From Hydractinia symbiolongicarpus (lineage: Eukaryota; Cnidaria; Hydrozoa; Anthoathecata; Hydractiniidae), in NCBI RefSeq assembly GCF_029227915.1, contig NC_079880.1:27523501-27587500 (forward strand): a DNA stretch of 64,000 nt. Reading direction: 5' to 3'. This document shows, piece by piece, positions 17,771-25,640 of this stretch. Each line of letters opens with the position of its first letter. Positions within the stretch are counted from its first letter, which is position 1. The position numbers and the translations under genes are program-made. Under the pieces are notes generated by a model, which saw only the letters and a program-made list of their open reading frames with translations, was not told the origin of the DNA and did not search any database.

Positions 17771-17826
17771 GTTTACGATTTATAAAAACGGCTTAAAGAT
17801 CCACAGATCGTATATCACAACCGGGC
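17771..17826 (+). promoter_or_regulatory. TATA leader of the truncated SAP gene
   Basis: GTTTACGATTTATAAAAACG, then GGCTTAAAGATCCACA, GATCGTATATCAC and GGGCATGACTTCGAGAAATAC. Near-identical to the leader at 18260-18314. TATAAAA lies about 46 bp before the ATG. Confidence 0.65.
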
Positions 17827-18087
17827 ATGACTTCGAGAAATACAGTTTCCGAATTAATACATCTCGCTAGAGAAAAATCCTCTAGAGAACGCGGCCTACA
17901 TCATGGCTACTTAAGGCTCAGAAAGGCCGATCTGATCGAATTTTTGAGACTAACTACCGTTTCAGCACCGGTTAGACCGGTACCCGTGCCGAGACCCGCC
18001 AGACCAGTACCAGCGCCGAGACCCGTACCGACACCGAGACCCTCGAGATCCGGTAGTGAACAACAGGGAGGCGTATCTGGGACCTAA
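17827..18087 (+). CDS. Truncated copy of the polymerase N-terminus, 86 aa
   Basis: Residues 1-40 (MTSRNTVSELIHLARE then LRLRKADLIEFLR) match the SAP-like N-terminus of the polymerase at 18315. They are followed by the same TTVSAPVRPVPVPR proline-rich linker, here longer. The last 10 residues come from another source: DNA from about 18056 on repeats the 3' end of the SAP-like gene (from 17602), read in a different frame and with about 28 bases missing. The result is a short open gene with its own TATA leader and hairpin. It may be expressed as a stand-alone DNA-binding fragment or be a by-product of tandem duplication. Confidence 0.55.
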   Translation: MTSRNTVSELIHLAREKSSRERGLHHGYLRLRKADLIEFLRLTTVSAPVRPVPVPRPARPVPAPRPVPTPRPSRSGSEQQGGVSGT

Positions 18088-18100
18088 GTGATTGGGCATT

Positions 18101-18124
18101 TTTGTTACTCGGACGGGTAACAAA
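18101..18124. terminator. hairpin after the truncated SAP gene
   Basis: Third exact copy of the 24-base hairpin, 13 bp after the stop at 18087. Confidence 0.7.
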
Positions 18125-18259
18125 TGTGATTCACGACCCTCGAGGTGCCAATGGGTGGGTACCCATGGTGTATCGATGTATGTATCACAAAGCGTGTTTT
18201 ACTACAATTTAGCATGGTGGTTGCCCCACAAACCAGGACACTCACGACCCCCCAACACG

Positions 18260-18314
18260 GTTTACGATTTATAAAATGGCTTAAAGATCCACATATCGTA
18301 TATCATACGCAAGC
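18260..18314 (+). promoter_or_regulatory. TATA leader of the polymerase gene
   Basis: GTTTACGATTTATAAAATGG (TTTATAAAA at 18268-18276), then CTTAAAGATCCACATATCG, TATATCAT and GCAAGCATGACTTCGAG. TATA to ATG is about 45 bp, as at 17827. Confidence 0.65.
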
Positions 18315-21300
18315 ATGACTTCGAGAAATACCTTTGCTGAATTAAGAAAACTCGCTAAGGAACGCAGCCTACCTGGCTACGCAAAGCTCAGAAAGGCCGA
18401 TCTGATCAAATTATTGAGACCAACTACCGTGTCAGCACCGGTTAGACCGGTACCCGTGCCGAGACTCTACAGCCCTTTACCAACATCTAGACCCACCATA
18501 CATGTACCACCTACATCAATCAAATCTCTGGGGAGTTTTCTAGGATCCGATGGATCTGTACCCATACCAACACCGAGACCGGGACCTAGACCATTTAGAT
18601 CTGGCTCTGACATGGATATTTTTGAGCAGGAAGAAATGGCTAAAACCAGACCTATAGTGAAAAGCAAGTTGATTGAATGGAGAGACTGGTTGACGAAACA
18701 TGTACCTAAGGCTATTAAGGATAAAACAACAAAAGCTTTCAAAGCCATGAAGGATAAGATCATGGGTTTGTATAAAAAGGGCAGTGGAGAGGAAGAGGTG
18801 GAAGAGGTGAAAGAGGAAAACCCCTATACCCCCATTGAGGAGGCGTTTGACCGTTCATACAAACGTTTCAAGATAAACTCGGATGGTAAGAAGAGGAATG
18901 TCAAGGTCTTTCTCAAACAGCTTAAGCCTATCGTTAAGAGGTTGATGAAGGAAGTGCTCAGGCAGAAGAAGTCGCTGAAGACTCAGGCTACACTGTGGGT
19001 GAAATGGGTAAAGGAGGACACCGGCTCGACCGATGCCCCACGTGTATATGTTGACAAAGCGTTCAATAGCTATATGGAGGTATTACATTCCAACGATGAC
19101 ATTTCCGATGTGATCCTCCGTATGACTAATAAAATAATCGAGCAGATTGAGAACCCCGCGCTTCCGGCCAGCGGATTCACAATCGAGAGGATCCTACATA
19201 TGCATGTGGACTTTCACAAACTAAAATTAACCAGAGGTAGTTCTTACCTACCACTACCGGAGAACTTCAGCGGAAAGCGATCCGTGATTAACCCTCATAA
19301 CGAGGATGATGAATGTTTCAGATGGGCTGTTATCGCTGCTCTCAATCATGATAAGATCGATAATCACCCTGAACGAATCTCAATCCTTAAGAAGCATGAT
19401 AAGTATAATTGGGATGGTATAACTTTCCCAATGGCGCTAAACAAGATAAATCTCTTTGAGAGGAGGAACCCCGATATCGCTGTGCATGTTTTGACGAAAG
19501 ATGGCATAGAGGGTGTCTATATGTGTCGAAAGTCGAAGCATCTTGACCGGGATGAGACGGTTGTTTTGTTTTTACTGTGTGAAGGGGATAAGAGGCACTA
19601 TATCGCTGTTAAGAACCTGAGTGGTGTCCTGAGCAAGGTTAACTCAAAGCATAAGAATAAAGAACATTATTGCTTGAATTGTCTTTCCGGTTTCCCGAGT
19701 GAGATGAAAAGGGATGAGCACTTTGAGTATTGCAAGGATAATGATGCTGCTAGGGTTCAACTCCCCAAAGAGTGTACCACTCTAACCTTCAGCGATGGTA
19801 AGTTTCAGCTCAAGGTCCCATTCATCATGTATGCTGATTTCGAGGCTTTTACACAAGAATTGCCGGAGGATGAGAGAAAAGGCGGATCATCAACCGAGAA
19901 AGTCGGTAAGCATGTCCCAACCGGATTCTGTTGTTATAGTAAATATGCTCATGGTGAAGTTCCCAACCCTCTTAATCTTTATCGCGGTGAGGACTGTGTT
20001 ACGCGTTTTGTGGATCATGTGGTTTCCGAGGCGGAAAGGTTATATAACATGTTTCCGCAGAAAGAAATGGATCCACTGACGGATGAGGAGCGTGACGGTT
20101 TCAATAGAGCCGAGGTGTGCCACATTTGCATGAAGGAATTTGATGACAAGGATGACATCAAGGTTAGGGATCACTGTCATTTCACCGGTAAGTTTTGTGG
20201 AGCCGCTCATCAGGGGTGTAATCTGCGGTATAAGGTACCTAATTATATCCCGGTTGTCTTCCACAATCTGAGCGGATATGATGCGCATTTATTCATTAAG
20301 GAGCTTGCAAGGAAGTACGGAGAGGATGGTATGAATGTAATCGCAGAGAATAAGGAGAAATATATCTCTTTCTCGACCGATGTTAAGGTTGGTGAATACA
20401 TCGACAAAAATGGTGAGACTAAGGACAGGAAGATAAAGCTGAGATTCATCGATTCATTTAGATTTATGTCAAGCGGCCTAAGCTCTCTGGCTGACAACCT
20501 ATCAGATGATCAGTGCAAAAACCTTCGAAAATTCTTCAATGGTGACGAATTCAACATAATGAGAAGGAAGGGTGTATACCCATATGAGTATGTTAACTCA
20601 TTCGATAGGTTTAATGAAACTGAGCTCCCGTCAAAGGATGATTTCTACAGCAAGCTGAACATGAGTCACATCAGTGATGCCGATTATGCACATGCCCAGA
20701 AGGTGTGGAAGGACATGAAGGTTGGGAATATGGGCATTTATCACGACATCTATCTCAAGACAGATGTTCTATTGCTCGCTGATGTGTTTGAGACATTCAG
20801 AGAGACGTGTTCCAGATACTACGAACTAGATCCCGCGCATTTCTACACAACTCCTGGATTAACCTGGCAAGCATGTCTGAAAAAGACCAAGGTTAGTCTA
20901 GATCTATTGTCGGATATGGAGATGGTCATGTTCATTGAGAGTGGTATTAGGGGTGGATTGTGTCAGGCTGTCCACCGCCACGCCAAGGCCAACAATAAGT
21001 ATATGGGTGACTTGTACAATCCACCTGATGGCTCTGACATGGATATTTTTGAGCGGCAGGAAATGGCTAAAACCAGACCTATAGTGAAAACAAAAATGAG
21101 ATACTTGAGGTACTGGATAATGAAACATGCACCTAGGACGATCAGGCTGAAAATCAGTAAAGCCTACAGAGCCATGAAGGACAAGGTCATGAGTTTGTAT
21201 GAAAAGTCATGTTGGGGACCAACCACACCGAAAGAGGGGAAACAATATACCACCAAAGCCACCAAGGTCGGGAGGAAGGTCAGGAGGAAGGAGGTTAATA

Positions 21301-22535
21301 GTTATCTTCAGTATCTAGATGCAAATAATTTGTACGACTGGGCCATGATTCAGAAGATGCCGACCGGGGGGTTTGAGTGGGTTGATGACACGGTTTCTGA
21401 TTTCACATCCGAACTGATTTCGCAATTAGCTGAGGAAGATGGTGAAGAGGGGTACATCCTTGAGGTCGATGTGAGCTATCCGCGGGAGCTTCATGATTCT
21501 CATAGCGACCTTCCTTTCATGCCCGAGAGGAAGGAGATTAATGGTGTCGAGAAGCTGACGCCATGTCTTTCTGGTAAGACGAAATATATCACTCATATCC
21601 GTGCGCTTGCTCAAGCGTTGAAGCATGGTCTTGTTCTTGAGAAGGTTCATAGGGTCTTGAGATTTAATCAGAGTGCGTGGCTGAAGTCATACATCGACTT
21701 CAATACACGGCTGCGCACGGAGTCGAAGAATGACTTTGAGAAGGACTTTTTCAAGCTGATGAACAATTCGTTCTTTGGTAAGACAATGGAGAATCAGCGT
21801 AAACACAAAGATATACGCTTGGCTACGAAGAAGGAACAGTATGAGAAGCTGGTGATGAAGCCCAACTTCAAGGGTAGCACATGGTTCTCAGAAACACTGA
21901 TGGGTGTTGAAATGTCCAAGATAAAGATCAAAATGAATAAGCCGATATACCTGGGACTGGCAATTCTCGACATGTCCAAGATGATTATGTACGAGTTTCA
22001 CTATGATTACATGAAGCCGAAATATGGTGATGACGTGAAACTGTGTTACATGGATACTGATTCATTCGTATACCACATCAAAACCAACGACTTTTACAAA
22101 GATATCGCCGATGATGTGTCTGCTAGATTTGACACATCGGGGTATGATAAGGAAGATGGTAGACCTCTACCATTAGGTTTGAATAAAAAGATCATTGGGC
22201 TGATGAAGGACGAGTTGGGTGGTAAGGTGATGACCGAGTTTGTGGCTCTAAGAGCGAAGACGTACGCATACAAACAGCTATGTGGTAGGGAGGATAAGAG
22301 GTGCAAGGGGGTCAAGAAGTGTGTGGTAAGGAAGACCATAGGTTTCGATGATTATAAGAGATGCCTGTTGGAGGGTGAAAATGTGTACAGAGAACAGATG
22401 ACCTTCAGATCGATTAAGCACGATGTCCACACGATAAAAACAAATAAACTCGCGCTCAATGCGGATGATGATAAGCGCATAATTTTGGATGATGGTATTA
22501 CCACACTGGCAAGAGGACATTATAGACACACATAA
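18315..22535 (+). CDS. Protein-primed-type DNA polymerase B, 1406 aa
   Basis: Replicates the element. Order: SAP-like helices (1-36); proline-rich linker (37-95); module X, GSDMDIFEQEEMAKTRPIVK and on (97-155); helical region (170-310); DDECFRWAV domain (331-440); C2H2-like finger (453-473); exonuclease I DFE (508-510); HNH-like zinc motif CHIC then DHCHFTGKFC (602-635); exonuclease II NLSGYDAH (651-658); exonuclease III YLKTDVLLLAD (813-823); GIRGG (877-881); a second copy of module X (about 905-990); motif A YLDANNLYDWAM (1000-1011); motif B KLMNNSFFGK (1147-1156); motif C YMDTDS (1245-1250). Catalytic residues of both activities are present and the frame is open, so it is probably active. 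The second module X sits inside the palm, where other family members run almost directly into motif A. The last nine codons lie in the right terminal repeat. Confidence 0.94.
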   Translation: MTSRNTFAELRKLAKERSLPGYAKLRKADLIKLLRPTTVSAPVRPVPVPRLYSPLPTSRPTIHVPPTSIKSLGSFLGSDGSVPIPTPRPGPRPFRSGSDMDIFEQEEMAKTRPIVKSKLIEWRDWLTKHVPKAIKDKTTKAFKAMKDKIMGLYKKGSGEEEVEEVKEENPYTPIEEAFDRSYKRFKINSDGKKRNVKVFLKQLKPIVKRLMKEVLRQKKSLKTQATLWVKWVKEDTGSTDAPRVYVDKAFNSYMEVLHSNDDISDVILRMTNKIIEQIENPALPASGFTIERILHMHVDFHKLKLTRGSSYLPLPENFSGKRSVINPHNEDDECFRWAVIAALNHDKIDNHPERISILKKHDKYNWDGITFPMALNKINLFERRNPDIAVHVLTKDGIEGVYMCRKSKHLDRDETVVLFLLCEGDKRHYIAVKNLSGVLSKVNSKHKNKEHYCLNCLSGFPSEMKRDEHFEYCKDNDAARVQLPKECTTLTFSDGKFQLKVPFIMYADFEAFTQELPEDERKGGSSTEKVGKHVPTGFCCYSKYAHGEVPNPLNLYRGEDCVTRFVDHVVSEAERLYNMFPQKEMDPLTDEERDGFNRAEVCHICMKEFDDKDDIKVRDHCHFTGKFCGAAHQGCNLRYKVPNYIPVVFHNLSGYDAHLFIKELARKYGEDGMNVIAENKEKYISFSTDVKVGEYIDKNGETKDRKIKLRFIDSFRFMSSGLSSLADNLSDDQCKNLRKFFNGDEFNIMRRKGVYPYEYVNSFDRFNETELPSKDDFYSKLNMSHISDADYAHAQKVWKDMKVGNMGIYHDIYLKTDVLLLADVFETFRETCSRYYELDPAHFYTTPGLTWQACLKKTKVSLDLLSDMEMVMFIESGIRGGLCQAVHRHAKANNKYMGDLYNPPDGSDMDIFERQEMAKTRPIVKTKMRYLRYWIMKHAPRTIRLKISKAYRAMKDKVMSLYEKSCWGPTTPKEGKQYTTKATKVGRKVRRKEVNSYLQYLDANNLYDWAMIQKMPTGGFEWVDDTVSDFTSELISQLAEEDGEEGYILEVDVSYPRELHDSHSDLPFMPERKEINGVEKLTPCLSGKTKYITHIRALAQALKHGLVLEKVHRVLRFNQSAWLKSYIDFNTRLRTESKNDFEKDFFKLMNNSFFGKTMENQRKHKDIRLATKKEQYEKLVMKPNFKGSTWFSETLMGVEMSKIKIKMNKPIYLGLAILDMSKMIMYEFHYDYMKPKYGDDVKLCYMDTDSFVYHIKTNDFYKDIADDVSARFDTSGYDKEDGRPLPLGLNKKIIGLMKDELGGKVMTEFVALRAKTYAYKQLCGREDKRCKGVKKCVVRKTIGFDDYKRCLLEGENVYREQMTFRSIKHDVHTIKTNKLALNADDDKRIILDDGITTLARGHYRHT

Positions 22536-22769
22536 CACTATAAATTATAAGGCACGACAGATGAGGGTGGGTAGGGGACCCATGGGGAGGGGAGGGGGCC
22601 CGGGGGACACGGCGGGGGTTGGGGGGTTGGGGCGGATCCGGACATTCGTAGGTGCTAACGGATTTTATAGACTCTTCTATCGTTGATTTGACGTGGATGG
22701 CCTATAATTTGACGTGGAATGGTAAAGTGCCAACGGGGTCTGTCCTAACATCCGCCTTTTCCTATCTCT
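22509..22769 (-). repeat. right terminal inverted repeat (261 bp)
   Basis: Reverse complement of 6573-6833 with one mismatch. It contains the end of the polymerase gene (to 22535). It has a G-rich tract on this strand (22584-22632) with several runs of four to six G, able in principle to form G-quadruplexes. Ends CCTATCTCT. Confidence 0.95.
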
Positions 22770-22774
22770 ACTTC
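22770..22774. repeat. target site duplication, right copy
   Basis: ACTTC, matching 6568-6572; satellite resumes with ATCGAATTCTTGG. Confidence 0.75.
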
Positions 22775-23522
22775 ATCGAATTCTTGGCGGTATCAATCCG
22801 TTTGAGTTACAATGGTTTCGTCACGTGTTCGTACCAACATGTATTTAGCGATAGTATTCTGATATTACTCGGTTCAGTGTAACGGTTGACTGTGGGACTT
22901 AATTGAACTAACTTTGGACTGTGACCTGATAAATGTTATAAATGGGCCAGTTTGACTACAAGAAATAACATTCTTCTTAAATTGACAAGATTGCTGGAAC
23001 TCAACGATTACACTGGGCGCTGTGGTAGCACTTTTTTAAAAAATTAAGATAAAAAAGTCATTTTTTATTGTGGGACCAATCCTAGCCGTTATCGCGCGCT
23101 GAAGAAATAGCGACAGTTTCAAAAACTACATTTCATTGACTTTCTAATGGTATCAATCCGTTTGAGTTACAACGGTTGCGCCACATATTTGTCCCCACAT
23201 GTACTTAGCGATAGTATTCGGATATTACTAGGTTGCATCGCTTTTAACAGTGAACTGTTTGACTGTGGGACTTAGTTGAACTGATTCTGGACTGTGACCT
23301 TGTAAATGCCATAAATGAGCCAATTGGGCTCCAAGAAATACCATTCTTCTTAATTCGACATGATTGCTGGAATTCAGCGAGTACACTAGGCTCTGTGGTA
23401 GTGCTTTATTTAAAAATTTAAATAAATAAGTCTTTTTTTCTGTGGGACAAATCCTGGCCGTTAGCACGCGCTGAAGAAATAGAGACATTCTCAAAATCTA
23501 CACTTCATCGACTTCTTGGCAG

Positions 23523-25640
23523 TATCAATCCGTTTGAGTCACAATGGTTGCGTCACATGTTCGTACCAACATGTATTTAGCGATAGTATTCTGATATTAC
23601 TAGGTTCAGTGAAACGATTGACTGTGGGACTTAATTGAACTAACTTTGGACTGTGACCTGATAAATGTTATAAATGGGCCAGTTTGACTACAAGAAATAA
23701 CATTCTTCTTAAATTGACATGATTGCTGAAACTCAGCGATTACACTTGGCGCTGTGGTAGCACTTTTTTAAAAAATTAAGATAAAAAAGTAATTTTTTAC
23801 TGTGGGACCAATCCTAGCCGTTATCGCGCGCTGAAGAAATAGCGACAGTTTCAAAAAGTAAATTTTATTGACTTTCTAACGGTGTTAATCCGTTTGAGTT
23901 ACAACGGTTGCGTCACATATTCGTACCAACATGTATTTAGTGATATTTTTCCGATGTGACTAAGTTGCATCGCTTTTAACAGTGAAACGATTGACTGTGG
24001 GACTTATTTAAACTGATTCCTGACTGTGACCTTGTAAATGCGATAAATGAGCCAATTGGGTTCCAAGGAATACCATTCTTCTTAATTTGACATGATTGCC
24101 GGAACTCAGCGATTACACTGGGCGCTTGTGGTAGCACTTCATTTAAAAATTTAAATAAATAAGTCTTTTTTTCTGTGGGACAAATTCTGGCCGTTAGCAC
24201 GCGCTGAAGAAATACAGACATTCTCAAAATCTACACTTCATCGACTTCTTGGCGGTATCAATCCGTTTGAGTTACAATGGTTGCGTCACATGTTCGTACC
24301 AACATGTATTTTGCGATAGTATTCTGATATTACTAGGTTCAGTGAAACGATTGACTGTGGGACTTAATTGAACTAACTTTGGACTGTGACCTGATAAATG
24401 TTATAAATGGGCCAGTTTGACTACAAGAAATAACATTCTTCTTAAATTGAAATGATTGCTGGAACTCAACGATTACACTGGGCACTGTGCTAGCACTTTT
24501 TTAAAACATTAAGATAAAAAAGTCATTTTTTACTGTGGGACCAATCCTAGCCGTTATCGCGTGCTGAAGAAATAGCGACAGTTTCACAAACTACATTTCA
24601 TTGACTTTCTAATGGTATCAATCCGTTTCAGTTACAACGGTTGCGTCACTTATTCGTACCAACATCTATTTAGTGATATTTTTCCGATGTGACTAAGTTA
24701 CATCGCTTTTAACAGTAAAACGATTGACTGTGGGACTTAGTTGAACTGATTCTTGACTGTGGCCTTGTAAATGCGATAAATGAGCCAATTGAGCTCCAAG
24801 GAATACCATTCTTCTTAATTTGACATGATTGCCGGAACTCAGCGATTACACTGGGCGCTTGTGGTAGCACTTCATTTAAAAATTTAAATAAATAAGTCTT
24901 TTTTTCTGTGGGACAAATTCTGGCCGTTAGCACGCGCTGAAGAAATACAGACATTCTCAAAATCTACACTTCATCGACTTCTTGGCGGTATCAATCCGTT
25001 TGAGTTACAATGGTTGCGTCACATGTTCGTACCAACATGTATTTAGCGATAGTATTCTGATATTACTAGGTTCAGTGAAACGATTGACTGTGGGACTTAA
25101 TTGAACTAACTTTGGACTGTGACCTGATAAATGTTATAAATGGGCCAGTTTGACTACAAGAAATAACATTCTTCTTAAATTGAAATGATTGCTGGAACTC
25201 AACGATTACACTGGGCACTGTGGTAGCACTTTTTTAAAACATTAAGATAAAAAAGTCATTTTTTACTGTGGGACCAATCCTAGCCGTTATCGCGTGCTGA
25301 AGAAATAGCGACAGTTTCAAAAACTACATTTCATTGACTTTCTAATGGTATCAATCCGTTTGAATTACAACGGTTGCGTCACATATTCGTACCAACATCT
25401 ATTTAGTGATATTTTTCCGATGTGACTAAGTTGCATCGCTTTTAACTGTGAAACGATTGACTGTGGGACTTAGTTAAACTGATTCTTGACTGTGACCTTG
25501 TAAATGCGATAAATGAGCCAATTGGGCTCGAAGGAATACCATTCTTCTTAATTTGACATGATTGCCGGAACTCAGCGATTACAATGGGCGCTTGTGGTAG
25601 CACTTCATTTAAAAATTTAAATAAAAAAGTCATTTTTTAC
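23523..25640 (+). repeat. dimer higher-order repeat, 733 bp
   Basis: Alternating monomers of about 360 and 373 bp; matching landmarks recur at 733-bp steps (for example 23976, 24709 and 25442). Confidence 0.75.

Larger units (their letters stand above)
6573..22769 (+). mobile_element. Complete Polinton/Maverick-type virus-like element
   Basis: A 16,197-bp element bounded by 261-bp terminal inverted repeats and a 5-bp direct repeat. It encodes a family B polymerase, a DDE integrase, a major capsid protein, a probable penton-like protein and an A32-like packaging ATPase, which together define the Polinton/Maverick (adintovirus-like) group. The main genes are open, without stops or frameshifts. 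Gene order: unknown 398-aa gene (minus); penton-like, capsid, ATPase and five small genes (plus); 417-aa coiled-coil membrane gene (minus); two paralogues, SAP-like and RING (plus); integrase (minus); SAP-like, truncated SAP and polymerase (plus). No maturation protease recognised. Intact genes and nearly identical ends suggest a recent insertion. Whether it makes virions cannot be told from sequence. Confidence 0.93.

Noticed and set aside
17661-17870. 69-aa frame over the hairpin and TATA leader
   Set aside because: It crosses a terminator hairpin and promoter and is not kept in the other leader copies.
21024-21290. Intein in the polymerase
   Set aside because: The insert is under 100 residues, lies before rather than within motif A, and is a copy of the protein's own N-terminal module; no splicing-type ends seen.
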